Source of the DNA: Comamonadaceae bacterium 2FH
GTDB lineage: Bacteria > Pseudomonadota > Gammaproteobacteria > Burkholderiales > Burkholderiaceae_C
Assembly (NCBI GenBank): GCA_005503335.1
Contig: SCMQ01000010.1
Span: forward strand, 62,001 to 126,000
Length of the DNA: 64,000 nucleotides
Direction: 5' to 3'
A program made the position numbers and the translations under genes. Below the pieces are notes generated by a model. The model was not told the DNA's origin, did not search any database, and worked only from the letters and a program-made list of their open reading frames with translations. Positions 1-9,037 of the stretch are shown one piece after another. The stretch's first letter is position 1; every line of letters begins with the position of its first letter.

Positions 1-10
1 CATAAATAAT

Positions 11-28
11 CCGTCATGATTTCGTCAT
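11..28 (+). promoter_or_regulatory. Pho box upstream of ppk1
   Basis: Two 7-bp direct repeats, CCGTCAT (11-17) and TCGTCAT (22-28), are separated by 4 bp. This 7-4-7 layout with GTCA cores is the known PhoB-binding arrangement. The box ends only 15 bp before the ppk1 ATG, which is unusually close if it occupies the -35 position. PhoB/PhoR are encoded in the same window, so PhoB control of ppk1 is a reasonable inference. Confidence 0.7.
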
Positions 29-43
29 GGACAAGGCTGAGCG

Positions 44-2131
44 ATGACTTCGACCCCACCTGAGCTGCCGGGGCTGACACGCACGGGTGTGCAACTGCTG
101 GACCGGGACCAGAGCATCCTGGCCTTCAATGAGCGCGTGCTGGACTGGGCGCGCCGGCCCGAGGTCCCGCTGCTGGAGCGGCTGCGTTTCCTGTGCATCG
201 TCTCGTCCAACCTGGACGAGTTCTGCGAGGTGCGCGCCGCGCCGCACCTGAGCGCCTTCCAGAACGGCGAGCACAAGGGTCTCTATACCGTGGAGAGCTT
301 CGAGGCCATCACGGTCGCGGTGCGCGACTTGGTGGCGCGGCAGTACGCGCTCTACAACGAGCAGCTGCTGCCCGCCTTCGAGCGCGAGGGCATGCGCATC
401 GTGCCGCACGGCGAGCGCGACCCCCTGCAGCGCCGCTGGGTGCGGGCCCATTTCGAGCGCGAGGTGCGTCCCCTGCTGGTGCCGGTCGCGCTGGACCCGG
501 CCCATCCCTTCCCGCAGGTGGCCAACAAGTCGCTCAACTTCATCGTGCGCCTGGGCGGCAAGGATGCCTTCGGGCGCGCCAACGACATCGCCATCGTCAA
601 GGTGCCGCGCGTGCTGCCGCGCCTGATCCGCATGCCCGAGCGGGTCTCGGGCGGCCAGGCGCTGTTCGTCTCGCTGTCCAGCATGATCCGCGCCCACCTG
701 GACGAGCTGTTCCCGGGGCGCGTGGTCGACCAGTTTTCCCAGTTCCGCGTCACGCGGCATTCCGACCTCTGGGTCGACGAGGACGACGTGGCCAACCTGC
801 GCACTGCGCTGCGCCAGGGCCTGCAGCAGCGCCATTATGGCCAGGCCGTGCGTCTAGAGGTCTCGGCGGGTTGCTCCGAGTACCTGTCGAACTTCCTGCT
901 CGAGCAGTTCAAGCTGCCGGCCCAGGCGCTGTTCAGGGTGCCGGGGCCGGTGAACCTGGTGCGGCTGACCCAGCTGATCGACCTGGTCGACGCGCCGCAG
1001 CTGCTGTTCGCGCCCTACAAGGCCAGCTACCCCGTCGCATTGCCGCCGGGCGCTTCGGTGTTCGCGCGCCTGAGCGAAGGCGACGTGCTGATCCACCAGC
1101 CCTTCGAGAGCTTCGATGGCGTGCTGGCTTTCCTGCGCGAGGCGGTGCTGGACCCGGACGTGCTGGCGATCAAGCAGACCATCTACCGCACCGGCAACGA
1201 CTCCGAGATGCTGGCGCTGCTGCGCGAGGCCGTGAGCTGCGGCAAGGAAGTCACGGCGGTGGTGGAGCTCAAGGCGCGCTTCGACGAGGAGGCCAACATC
1301 AACTGGGCCGAGATGCTCGAGTCGATCGGCGCCCAGGTGGTCTATGGCGTGGTGGGGCTCAAGACCCATGCCAAGATGCTGCTGGTCACGCGGCGCGAGG
1401 GCCGGCGCCTCAGGCGCTACGGCCACCTGTCGACGGGCAACTACAACCCGCGCACGGCCAGGCTCTACACCGACCTGAGCTACCTCACGGCCGACCCGGA
1501 GCTGACGGCCGACATGGACCAGCTGTTCGTGCACCTGGCCAGCCAGAGCCGGCTGCCGCGCATGCACAAGCTGCTGCTGGCGCCTTTCCAGTTGCACCGG
1601 CAGACGATAGAGCGCATAGCGGCGCTGGGCCAGGCCGCGGCGCAGGGTCGGTCCACGCGCATCGTGGCCAAGATGAACGCGCTGACCGACCAGGCGCTGA
1701 TCGAGGCGCTGATCCAGGCCGGCCAACAGGGCACGCGCATCGACCTGATCGTGCGCGGCGCCTGCATGCTGCCCGCCGGCCTGCCGGGCCTGACCGACAA
1801 CGTCCGCGTGCGCTCGGTGATCGGCCGTTTCCTCGAGCACTCGCGCGTGTTCTACTTCCGCTGCGACGAAGAGGAAAGCCTGTACCTCTCGAGCGCCGAC
1901 TGGATGAACCGCAACATGCTGCGCCGCATCGAGCTGGCCTGGCCGGTCACCGACCCGCAGCTGCGCCAGCGCATCATCGACGAATGCCTGGTGGCCTACC
2001 TGCACGACGGCTGCGACGCCTGGGACCTGAGCCCGGACGGCCTGTACCGGCGAGTCGCGCAGGCCGGCGGCCACGGCGCGCAGAACGCGCTGATGGCGCG
2101 CTACGGGGCGCGCCAGCGCCCACAGGAGTAA
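44..2131 (+). CDS. ppk1: Polyphosphate kinase 1
   Basis: Catalyses reversible transfer of the ATP gamma-phosphate to inorganic polyphosphate. The 695-residue length is normal for PPK1. The N-terminal domain carries the family signature RFLCIVSSNLDEF near residues 48-60. The autophosphorylated histidine is His442 in LKTHAKMLL, and a second conserved histidine lies in FLEHSRVFYF; DWMNRNMLRRIELAWP near the C-terminus is typical. The ATG at 44 is the only good start before the conserved region, though its ribosome-binding site is weak. sixA follows after 5 bp, and exopolyphosphatase lies close by on the other strand, so synthesis and breakdown of polyP are encoded together. Confidence 0.97.
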   Translation: MTSTPPELPGLTRTGVQLLDRDQSILAFNERVLDWARRPEVPLLERLRFLCIVSSNLDEFCEVRAAPHLSAFQNGEHKGLYTVESFEAITVAVRDLVARQYALYNEQLLPAFEREGMRIVPHGERDPLQRRWVRAHFEREVRPLLVPVALDPAHPFPQVANKSLNFIVRLGGKDAFGRANDIAIVKVPRVLPRLIRMPERVSGGQALFVSLSSMIRAHLDELFPGRVVDQFSQFRVTRHSDLWVDEDDVANLRTALRQGLQQRHYGQAVRLEVSAGCSEYLSNFLLEQFKLPAQALFRVPGPVNLVRLTQLIDLVDAPQLLFAPYKASYPVALPPGASVFARLSEGDVLIHQPFESFDGVLAFLREAVLDPDVLAIKQTIYRTGNDSEMLALLREAVSCGKEVTAVVELKARFDEEANINWAEMLESIGAQVVYGVVGLKTHAKMLLVTRREGRRLRRYGHLSTGNYNPRTARLYTDLSYLTADPELTADMDQLFVHLASQSRLPRMHKLLLAPFQLHRQTIERIAALGQAAAQGRSTRIVAKMNALTDQALIEALIQAGQQGTRIDLIVRGACMLPAGLPGLTDNVRVRSVIGRFLEHSRVFYFRCDEEESLYLSSADWMNRNMLRRIELAWPVTDPQLRQRIIDECLVAYLHDGCDAWDLSPDGLYRRVAQAGGHGAQNALMARYGARQRPQE

Positions 2132-2136
2132 GCCCC

Positions 2137-2598
2137 ATGGACCTGATCCTCTGGCGCCATGCCGAGGCCAACGACGCCGGCATGGTCGGCGACGACCTGG
2201 CGCGCAGCCTGACGCCGCGCGGCGAAAAGCAGGCCGCGCGCATGGCCGCCTGGCTGGACCGCCAGCTGCCCGAGGGCGTGCGGGTGCTGGCCAGCCCGGC
2301 ACGCCGCACCGAACAGACGGCGATGGCGCTGGACCGCAGGTACAAGCTGCGCGCCGAACTGGCACCGGGCGCCGCTGCGGACGATGTGCTCGCGGCAGTG
2401 GGCTGGCCCGACGGCAAGTCGGCGGTGCTGGTGGTGGGCCACCAGCCCACGCTGGGCCAGGTGGTCGCTCGCCTGCTGGGGCTGCCGTCGGAACTGTGTT
2501 CGGTGCGCAAAGGCGCGGTCTGGTGGCTGCGCAGCCGCGAGCGCGACGGCCAGTTGCAGACCGTGCTGCTCACGGTGCAGTCGCCCGAGCTGCTCTGA
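2137..2598 (+). CDS. sixA: Phosphohistidine phosphatase SixA
   Basis: A 153-residue histidine-phosphatase-superfamily protein. The RHG-type motif near the N-terminus (LILWRHAE) places the phospho-acceptor at His8, and the second catalytic histidine is in VVGHQPTLG. SixA proteins remove phosphate from phosphohistidine in phosphotransfer proteins. The ATG is 5 bp after the ppk1 stop, with AGGAG inside the ppk1 end serving as Shine-Dalgarno, so the two genes are almost certainly co-transcribed. PPK1 itself forms a phosphohistidine, but a functional link between the two is only inferred from position. Confidence 0.9.
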   Translation: MDLILWRHAEANDAGMVGDDLARSLTPRGEKQAARMAAWLDRQLPEGVRVLASPARRTEQTAMALDRRYKLRAELAPGAAADDVLAAVGWPDGKSAVLVVGHQPTLGQVVARLLGLPSELCSVRKGAVWWLRSRERDGQLQTVLLTVQSPELL

Positions 2599-2630
2599 TC
2601 ACTGCGGGCCGGCTGCGCGCTGCCCGCAAC

Positions 2631-3050
2631 TCAGCCCTGCTTGGGGCGGCCGGTCTTGATGGCCGGCACGTTCGTCAGCGCGGCTGAGAAGGCGGCTGCG
2701 TCCATGGCGGCCAGGGCCTTGATGCCGGCGCGCAGCAACTCGCTCTTCTTGGCCGGCTGGCCGCTCTTGGCCGCTCGCTGCTTGAGCTCGTCCAGCACCA
2801 CGTACTCGGCCTTGGGGATGGTGAAGCTGTCGCGCACCAGTTTCGGCTTCTTCTGCTTGGCGGCGGCCGGGGGCGTGACGGCCTTCACGACCTTGGGCGT
2901 CCTGACCGCCTTGGCGACGGCGGCCGCGAGCTTGGCGGGGCTGGCCTTGCGCGGCTTGGCCGGGGCTTTGACGGTCTTCTTGGCGGCCGCCCTGGCCGGG
3001 GCGGCGGTTTCGGTGTTGACGACCACGGGGGCTTTCTGGGCATCGGTCAT
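2631..3050 (-). CDS. Ribbon-helix-helix-like protein with histone-H1-like N-terminal tail
   Basis: A 139-residue basic protein in two parts. Residues ~1-70 are a Lys/Ala/Pro-rich low-complexity tail resembling bacterial histone-H1-like proteins. Residues ~72-115 (RDSFTIPKAEYVVLDELKQR and onward) have the beta-strand, helix, helix pattern of Arc/MetJ DNA-binding domains. A clear AAGGA ribosome-binding site precedes the ATG. A perfect 11-bp inverted repeat lies just upstream at 3066-3094, so autoregulation is likely. The gene sits downstream of ppx on the same strand. DNA binding is inferred from composition and motif; no specific function is recognised. Confidence 0.75.
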   Translation of the reverse strand: MTDAQKAPVVVNTETAAPARAAAKKTVKAPAKPRKASPAKLAAAVAKAVRTPKVVKAVTPPAAAKQKKPKLVRDSFTIPKAEYVVLDELKQRAAKSGQPAKKSELLRAGIKALAAMDAAAFSAALTNVPAIKTGRPKQG

Positions 3051-3065
3051 GGCTATTCCTTCTTG

Positions 3066-3094
3066 TAAACGGTATATACAGTTTATACCGTTTA
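3066..3094. promoter_or_regulatory. Perfect 11-7-11 inverted repeat, candidate operator
   Basis: Arms TAAACGGTATA and TATACCGTTTA are perfectly complementary around a 7-nt spacer. The element is AT-rich within GC-rich DNA and lies 16 bp upstream of the ribbon-helix-helix gene. It contains TATAAA/TATATA sequences that could be its -10. Occupancy by the neighbouring protein would give autorepression; this is inferred, not shown. Confidence 0.6.
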
Positions 3095-3113
3095 TTGATG
3101 CGCTTCCAGGCCG

Positions 3114-4613
3114 TCACATGCCTTGCAGCTGCAGGCTCCAGGGCGTCTTTTGCCAGGCGACCACTTCCTCGCGCAGCAGGTGCGCCGACTGGGGCCAGCT
3201 CGCGCTCCACTTGCCGCGGCATTCGAGCCGGAAGCGGCGCGCGGGTCCCGCATCGCAGCCCAGGCGCAGGCCCTGGAGGTCGGGGTCGCGCCGCGCGTGG
3301 CACAGGATCACGGCCAGGCGCAGCGCCAGCAGCTGGCACACGAACAGCGCGTCCTCGAAGTCCGCATCGAGCTTGCGCAGCTTGCCGCGGTGGCCCAGCA
3401 CCAGCTGGCTGAGGCGGTGCAGTTCGGCCTGGTCGAAGCCCGGCGCGTCGCTGTTGTCCAGGATGTAGGCGCCGTGCTTGTGGTAGTCGCTGTGCGAGAT
3501 CTGGGTGCCGATCTCGTGCAGCCGCGCGGCCCAGGCCAGCTTGCGTTCGATGCGCTCGCGGTCCTCACCGGGCATCTCGGGCAAGGTCTGGCGGAACAGC
3601 TGCACCGCCGTGGCGCCCACGCGCTGGGCCTGCGCCGGGTCGACCTGAAAGCGGGTCACCAGGCGCTGCACGGTGGCCGAGCGCACATCCGTCTGCTCCA
3701 GCTCGCGGTCGAGCAGGTCGTACAGCACGCCGTGGCGCAGGGCGCCTTCGGCGGGGTGCATCTCGTCGATGTCCAGCAGGTCGAACACGGCCCGCAGCAC
3801 GGCCAGGCCGCCGCCGATCACCGGCCGCCGGTCGTCCTTGAGGTTGTCCAGGCGCAGCTGGTCGGCGCGCTGGGCCTTGACCAGCTTGTCCTTGAGCCAG
3901 TTCAGGCCATCGCGGCTCACGCTGCCGGCCGGCCAGCCGGCGCCGGCCAGCAGGTCGCCGACGGCGCCGATGGTGCCGGAGGCGCCGTAGGCCGCGTCCC
4001 AGCGGCCGCGCGGGTAGGCGTCCAGGGCTTCGTCGAGCACCGCCTTGGCCGCGATCTCGGCCATCTGGAAGGCGCGCGAGCTGAACACGCCGTCGGGGAA
4101 GTACTTCATCGACCAGGCCACGCTGCCGACGCGGTAGGACTCGGTGATCCGGGCTTCGGTGCCCTGGCCCAGGATCAGCTCGGTGGAGCGGCCACCGATG
4201 TCCACCACCAGGCGGCGCTCGTCCGACTGCGGCAGCAGGTGGGCCACGCCCTGGTAGATCAGGCGAGCCTCTTCCCGGCCCGAGATCACGTCGATCGGGA
4301 AGCCCAGGATCTGCTGGGCGCGCTCCAGGAACACCTCGCGGTTGCGCGCTTCGCGCAGCGTCTGGGTCGCCACGGCGCGCACCTGTTCGCGGGAGAAGCC
4401 GGCCAGGCGCTCGCCGAAGCGCGCCAGGCAGTCCCAGCCACGCTGCATGGCCTCGGGGGAGAGGTTGCGCTCGCCGTCCAGGCCGTTGCCCTGGCGCACG
4501 GTTTCCTTGAGGTATTCGGTGCGGTGGATGTGTCCGTGGTCGAGCCGACCGATTTCGAGGCGAAAGCTGTTGGAGCCGAGGTCCACGGCGGCGAGGCGTA
4601 TACCGTTCTGCAT
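3114..4613 (-). CDS. ppx: Exopolyphosphatase (Ppx/GppA family)
   Basis: Releases orthophosphate from polyphosphate ends, or hydrolyses pppGpp. It belongs to the ASKHA superfamily: the first phosphate loop is AAVDLGSNSFRLEIGR at the N-terminus, and the second is VVDIGGRSTELILGQG. The C-terminal part (RLHEIGTQISHSDYHKHGAY) is the HD-like domain of longer Ppx proteins. The chosen ATG at 4613 starts right before the first motif, giving 499 residues; an in-frame ATG at 4694 would add 27 poorly conserved residues. A perfect inverted repeat lies just upstream. It is convergent with the ppk1-sixA pair. Confidence 0.93.
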   Translation of the reverse strand: MQNGIRLAAVDLGSNSFRLEIGRLDHGHIHRTEYLKETVRQGNGLDGERNLSPEAMQRGWDCLARFGERLAGFSREQVRAVATQTLREARNREVFLERAQQILGFPIDVISGREEARLIYQGVAHLLPQSDERRLVVDIGGRSTELILGQGTEARITESYRVGSVAWSMKYFPDGVFSSRAFQMAEIAAKAVLDEALDAYPRGRWDAAYGASGTIGAVGDLLAGAGWPAGSVSRDGLNWLKDKLVKAQRADQLRLDNLKDDRRPVIGGGLAVLRAVFDLLDIDEMHPAEGALRHGVLYDLLDRELEQTDVRSATVQRLVTRFQVDPAQAQRVGATAVQLFRQTLPEMPGEDRERIERKLAWAARLHEIGTQISHSDYHKHGAYILDNSDAPGFDQAELHRLSQLVLGHRGKLRKLDADFEDALFVCQLLALRLAVILCHARRDPDLQGLRLGCDAGPARRFRLECRGKWSASWPQSAHLLREEVVAWQKTPWSLQLQGM

Positions 4614-4623
4614 GGGAGATGGG

Positions 4624-4647
4624 GTGCTATGGCCGGCAGCATAGCAC
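4624..4647. repeat. Perfect 8-8-8 inverted repeat upstream of ppx
   Basis: GTGCTATG and CATAGCAC flank an 8-nt spacer and end 11 nt before the ppx start codon. No T-run follows on either strand, so it does not look like a terminator. It could be an operator, or an mRNA hairpin next to the ppx ribosome-binding region. Confidence 0.5.
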
Positions 4648-4680
4648 TCGGGTCCGATGCGCATGGGCAGGTTTTTCGCT

Positions 4681-5820
4681 TCAGCCGACCACACGGCCGT
4701 CGGTGGTCAGCATGCTCTGCGTCACGTAGCCGCTGCCACGGCCCTGGGCGTCGAAGCTGATGCGAAAGCCGCCCAGGTCCAGCGGGGCGCGACGCGAGAA
4801 GGTCGCCAGCGCGCTCTGGCGCGTCAGCGGCCCCTCGACGCTGCGCAGCACCTCGAAGGTGTAGCGCGCGGCGATGAAGCCGGCCAGGCTCAGCGGCGAG
4901 GGCGGTTCGTCGAACAGGCGCGCCAGCGTCTCGCGGTAGGCGCGCACCACCGGCAGGCTGGCGCTGACCAGCGGCACGGGCTGGGTGGCGATCACCGGTG
5001 TCTGGCGGGCCGCCCCCAGCTGCTGCAGGGTTTGCAGGTTGACGTCGGCCAGGGCCACCACGTAGCGCTGGCGCAGCTGCTTCTCCAGCCCCTGGGTGAA
5101 CTGCACCAGCTCGGGCGTGCCGCCGATGTAGAGCAGAATGGCGGGGGTGCCGGGCGTCAGGCGCTGGCCCAGCGCGCGCGGGTCGGCGCCGCCGTAGCTG
5201 TGCAGCTTGAGCTTGAGCGCCGACGCCGTGCGCTCGACGTCCTCGCGGTACAGCGACTGTTCCTGGGCCGAGGCGTAGATGGCGCCCACCTCGGCCACGC
5301 CCATCGAGGACAGCGATTTGAGCGCATGGGCGATCTGCTCCTGGCGCGGCGCGAAGATGGGGAAGGTGTGCCGGTCCGCCGTGGCGCCGGCGTTCTGCAG
5401 CCAGGGCGCGGCGTGTGCGATGTCCAGCGGCTCCTGGCGCAGCAGGGCTGACAGCTGGCTCGCGGCGGCGGCGCCGGCGGTGCCGGTCAGGGCCAGGCAG
5501 GCCGGGTTCTCGCGCACGGTTTGCAGGGCCGCGCGCAGCCCGGCCGGGCTGCCGTCGGTTTCCAGGGTCTGGTGCTGCACCGGCCGCCCGCGCAGCCCAC
5601 CGCGGGCGTTGATGTCCTGCCAGGCGGCGCGCGAGCCGATCAGGAGGTCCTTGGAGACGTCCTGCTGGGCGGCCGAGGTGTCGACGATCTGGGTCACCAG
5701 GGCCCCGCCCTGGCGCGTGCCGGCGGCGCTGCGGTGGGCTTGGGACCGGGCCAGGGGGGCGGCGGCCAGGCCGGCGGCCGACAACAGCGCGTGGCGGCGC
5801 GAAATACGGGGGGAGGGCAT
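4681..5820 (-). CDS. ABC transporter receptor of the branched-chain amino acid (type I periplasmic-binding) family
   Basis: A 379-residue exported solute-binding protein. The chosen ATG at 5820 gives a leader with two arginines and a hydrophobic stretch ending in SQA (MPSPRISRRHALLSAAGL), possibly Tat-dependent; the in-frame extension to 5997 has no signal character. The body has the two-lobe pattern of Leu/Ile/Val-binding proteins, with GSRAAWQDINARGGLRGRPV near the N-terminus. No permease or ATPase genes for this class are adjacent, so the ligand is unknown and it may be an orphan receptor. It is divergent from pstS; whether the pstS Pho box influences it cannot be told. Confidence 0.8.
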   Translation of the reverse strand: MPSPRISRRHALLSAAGLAAAPLARSQAHRSAAGTRQGGALVTQIVDTSAAQQDVSKDLLIGSRAAWQDINARGGLRGRPVQHQTLETDGSPAGLRAALQTVRENPACLALTGTAGAAAASQLSALLRQEPLDIAHAAPWLQNAGATADRHTFPIFAPRQEQIAHALKSLSSMGVAEVGAIYASAQEQSLYREDVERTASALKLKLHSYGGADPRALGQRLTPGTPAILLYIGGTPELVQFTQGLEKQLRQRYVVALADVNLQTLQQLGAARQTPVIATQPVPLVSASLPVVRAYRETLARLFDEPPSPLSLAGFIAARYTFEVLRSVEGPLTRQSALATFSRRAPLDLGGFRISFDAQGRGSGYVTQSMLTTDGRVVG

Positions 5821-5984
5821 GGTGGTCGGAGGTTGGGCGCGGCAGGTGCAGGGGCGGCTGCCCTTGCCCGCCGCCGTTCGGAACAGCGCACGAAGCATAT
5901 GGACAAAAGATGTCGAAAATATGACGATCGCAGCCTCGGACGGGCGCAGGACGGCGGACGAGCGCCTTTGTTTCTCGATCATGA

Positions 5985-6002
5985 CTGTCACATGCATGTC
6001 AT
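5985..6002 (+). promoter_or_regulatory. Pho box of the pst operon
   Basis: CTGTCAC (5985-5991) and ATGTCAT (5996-6002) form a 7-4-7 direct repeat matching the PhoB consensus. About 10 bp downstream is TAAAGT, a plausible -10, and the pstS ATG is 52 bp away. This is the textbook arrangement in which PhoB replaces the -35 element. Confidence 0.82.
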
Positions 6003-6054
6003 AAAACGGACCTAAAGTGCGCCCATCTTTTCACCAACCTCAAAGGTTCATTCC

Positions 6055-7095
6055 ATGAAGATGACTCGCACCATCGCCTTCGGCACCCTCGCGGGCGCCG
6101 CCTTGTCGTTCTCGGCCCTGTCGTTCGCGCAGGACGTGACCGGCGCCGGTGCCAGCTTCCCGGCGCCGCTGTATGCCAAGTGGGCTTCCGAGTACCACAA
6201 GGCCACGGGCGTCAAGATCAACTACCAGTCCGTGGGTTCGGGCGCCGGCATCAAGCAGATCGATGCCAAGACGGTGGACTTTGGCGCTTCCGACGCGCCC
6301 CTGAAAGACGACGAGCTGGCCAAGAAGGGCCTGGTGCAGTTCCCCACCGTGATCGGCGGCGTGGTGCCCGTGGTCAACATCAAGGGCATCAACCCCGGCC
6401 AGCTCAAGCTGAGCGGCCAGGTGCTGGGCGACATCTACCTGGGCAAGATCACCAAGTGGACCGACCCGGCCATCAAGGCCCTGAACCCCAGCCTGGCCCT
6501 GCCGGACGCCGACATCGCCCCGGTGCGCCGCGCCGACGGCTCGGGCACCAGCTTCATCTTCACCAACTACCTGAGCAAGGTGAACGCCGAGTGGAAGGCC
6601 AAGGTCGGTGAGGGCACGGCCGTGAACTGGCCCGCCGGCGCGGGCGGCAAGGGCAACGAGGGCGTGGCCGCTTTTGTGGGCCGCCTGCCGAACTCCATCG
6701 GCTACCTGGAGTACGCCTATGTCAAGCAGAACAAGATGACCTACGCCCAGGTGCAGAACGCCGCCGGCAACTTCGTCTCGCCCGACGACAGCGCCTTCAA
6801 GGCCGCTGCCGCCGGCGCCGACTGGGCCAAGAGCTTCTACCAGATCCTGACCAACCAGCCCGGCAAGGACGCCTGGCCCATCACCGGTGCCACCTTCATC
6901 CTGATGCACAAGGTCCAGGACAAGCCCGCCCAAGCCGCCGCGACGCTCAAGTTCTTCGACTGGGCCTACAAGAACGGCGACAAGATGGCCGACGACCTCG
7001 ACTACGTGCCGATGCCGGCCGTGGTGAAGACCCAGATCGAGAAGTCCTGGGCCGAGATCAAGGACGCCTCGAGCAAGAACGTGGCCTTCAAGTGA
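6055..7095 (+). CDS. pstS: Phosphate ABC transporter periplasmic receptor PstS
   Basis: Binds orthophosphate in the periplasm for the PstCAB importer. The 346-residue protein has a Sec signal peptide (cleavage likely after SFA, before QDVTGAG) and the PstS signature [14 protein letters not shown]. The phosphate-loop motifs include [12 protein letters not shown] and DFGASDAPL. Length and motifs are complete. It is the first gene of a seven-gene run ending in phoR and stands behind a good Pho box, so it should be induced by phosphate starvation. Confidence 0.97.
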   Translation: MKMTRTIAFGTLAGAALSFSALSFAQDVTGAGASFPAPLYAKWASEYHKATGVKINYQSVGSGAGIKQIDAKTVDFGASDAPLKDDELAKKGLVQFPTVIGGVVPVVNIKGINPGQLKLSGQVLGDIYLGKITKWTDPAIKALNPSLALPDADIAPVRRADGSGTSFIFTNYLSKVNAEWKAKVGEGTAVNWPAGAGGKGNEGVAAFVGRLPNSIGYLEYAYVKQNKMTYAQVQNAAGNFVSPDDSAFKAAAAGADWAKSFYQILTNQPGKDAWPITGATFILMHKVQDKPAQAAATLKFFDWAYKNGDKMADDLDYVPMPAVVKTQIEKSWAEIKDASSKNVAFK

Positions 7096-7199
7096 TGCCG
7101 GTTCGAGTCTGATTCAGCGGGGTTCATGTCGTGTCCTCTACACTTCCGGCCAACAAGCTTGCTTTAGAAGACCTCCCGGTTCAGGGGAGGGGACGCGCC

Positions 7200-8165
7200 A
7201 TGACCCAAGTCTCGCCCGCCCGTTCGCCGCGAACGGGCCCTTTGATCGACCGCCTCTTTGCCTGGCTGGCCAAGGGTGCGGCCGTACTGACCCTGCTGCT
7301 GCTGGTGGCCATCATCGCCTCGCTGGTGGTGGGCGCCTGGCCGGCCATCGCCAAATACGGCCTGAGCTTTCTCACGCGCAGCGTCTGGGATCCGGTCCAG
7401 GAGGACTTCGGCGGTCTGGTCATGATCTACGGCACGCTGGCGACCTCGTTCATCGCCTTGCTGATCGCGGTGCCGGTCAGCTTCGGCATCGCCCTGTTCC
7501 TGACCGAGCTCTCGCCCGCCTGGCTGAAGCGGCCTCTGGGCACCGCGATCGAGCTGCTGGCGGCCGTGCCGTCCATCGTCTACGGCATGTGGGGCCTGCT
7601 GGTGTTCGGCCCCATCCTGGCCACCTACGTGCAGCAGCCGCTGCAGGCCCTGTTCGGCAAGCTGCCCTACCTCGGCGCCCTGGTTTCCGGCCCGCCTGTC
7701 GGCATCGGCATCCTGTCGGCCGGCATCATCCTGGCCATCATGGTCATCCCCTTCATTTCCGCCGTGATGCGCGACGTTTTCGAGGTCACGCCGGCCCTGC
7801 TCAAGGAATCGGCCTACGGCCTGGGCGCGACCACCTGGGAGGTGGTGTCCACGGTGGTGCTGCCCTACACCAAGACCGGCGTGATCGGCGGCATCATGCT
7901 GGGCCTGGGCCGCGCGCTGGGCGAAACCATGGCCGTGACCTTCGTGATCGGCAACATGAACCAGCTCGACTCGCTGAGCGTGTTCGAGGCCGCCAACAGC
8001 ATCACCTCCGCGCTGGCCAACGAATTCGCCGAGGCCGGCGCCGGCCTGCACCAGGCGTCCCTGATCTACCTGGGCCTGGTGCTGTTCTTCATAACCTTTG
8101 TCGTGCTCTCGCTGTCCAAGCTGCTGCTGCTGCAGCTGCGCAAGGGCGAAGGATCCAAGTCATGA
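7200..8165 (+). CDS. pstC: Phosphate ABC transporter permease PstC
   Basis: A 321-residue inner-membrane subunit with about six transmembrane segments and the permease EAA-type loop ([20 protein letters not shown]) that contacts PstB. I place the start at the ATG at 7200, which has a strong purine-rich GGGGAGGGG ribosome-binding site. An in-frame GTG at 7131 would add 23 residues. The stop overlaps the pstA start by 4 nt (ATGA), indicating translational coupling. Confidence 0.95.
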   Translation: MTQVSPARSPRTGPLIDRLFAWLAKGAAVLTLLLLVAIIASLVVGAWPAIAKYGLSFLTRSVWDPVQEDFGGLVMIYGTLATSFIALLIAVPVSFGIALFLTELSPAWLKRPLGTAIELLAAVPSIVYGMWGLLVFGPILATYVQQPLQALFGKLPYLGALVSGPPVGIGILSAGIILAIMVIPFISAVMRDVFEVTPALLKESAYGLGATTWEVVSTVVLPYTKTGVIGGIMLGLGRALGETMAVTFVIGNMNQLDSLSVFEAANSITSALANEFAEAGAGLHQASLIYLGLVLFFITFVVLSLSKLLLLQLRKGEGSKS

Positions 8166-9022
8166 GCGAGGCCATGCAAGACCCCCGCGTGGCGCGCTAT
8201 CTGCGCCGCAAACTCGTCAACAAGCTCGCGGTCGCGCTGTCGCTGGCCGCCATGGCCTTTGGCCTGGTCTGGCTGTTCTGGATCCTGTGGGAGAGCATAC
8301 GCCTGGGCCTGGGCGGCCTGACGGTGGCGACCTTCACCCAGATGACGCCGCCGCCCAACGAGGCCGGTGGCCTCGCCAACGCGATCTACGGCTCCTGTCT
8401 GATGGTGCTGCTGGCCACCTGCGTGGGCGCGCCGATCGGCATCATGGCCGGGATCTACCTGGCCGAGTACGACCCCAAGGGCTGGCTGGCCTCGCTGACG
8501 CGCTTCGTCAACGACATCCTGCTGTCGGCGCCTTCCATCGTGATCGGCCTGTTCGTCTACGCCGTGGTGGTGTCGCGCTTCAGGAGCTTCTCGGGCTGGG
8601 CCGGCGTGGTGGCGCTGGCGCTGATCGTGATCCCGGTGGTCATACGCACCACCGAGAACATGCTGCAGCTGGTGCCGGCCGGCCTGCGCGAGGCGGCATA
8701 CGCGCTGGGCGCGCCCAAGTGGAAGGTGATTCTCAGCATCACGCTCAAGGCGGCCCGTGCCGGCGTGGTCACCGGCATCCTGCTGGCCGTGGCGCGCATC
8801 GCGGGCGAGACCGCGCCGCTGCTGTTCACCGCCCTGAGCAACCAGTTCTGGACCTCCAACCTCGGCGAGCCCATGGCCAGCCTGCCGGTCACGATCTTCA
8901 AGTTCGCGATGAGCCCCTACGAGAACTGGCAGTCCCTGGCCTGGGCCGGCGTGTTCCTGATCACCCTGGCCGTGCTGGGCCTGAACATCCTGGCGCGCGT
9001 GCTGACCCGCCAGAAGCATTGA
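8162..9022 (+). CDS. pstA: Phosphate ABC transporter permease PstA
   Basis: The second membrane subunit of the high-affinity phosphate importer, 286 residues, with about six membrane spans. The cytoplasmic coupling loop [19 protein letters not shown] is clear, as is [15 protein letters not shown], which is typical of PstA. The start codon overlaps the pstC stop. pstB begins 15 bp downstream. Confidence 0.95.
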   Translation: MSEAMQDPRVARYLRRKLVNKLAVALSLAAMAFGLVWLFWILWESIRLGLGGLTVATFTQMTPPPNEAGGLANAIYGSCLMVLLATCVGAPIGIMAGIYLAEYDPKGWLASLTRFVNDILLSAPSIVIGLFVYAVVVSRFRSFSGWAGVVALALIVIPVVIRTTENMLQLVPAGLREAAYALGAPKWKVILSITLKAARAGVVTGILLAVARIAGETAPLLFTALSNQFWTSNLGEPMASLPVTIFKFAMSPYENWQSLAWAGVFLITLAVLGLNILARVLTRQKH

Positions 9023-9037
9023 CCAAGCTTGAAATCC

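Noticed and set aside
7131-7199. GTG at 7131 as start of pstC
   Set aside because: The ATG at 7200 has a far better ribosome-binding site, and the extra 23 residues do not resemble PstC.
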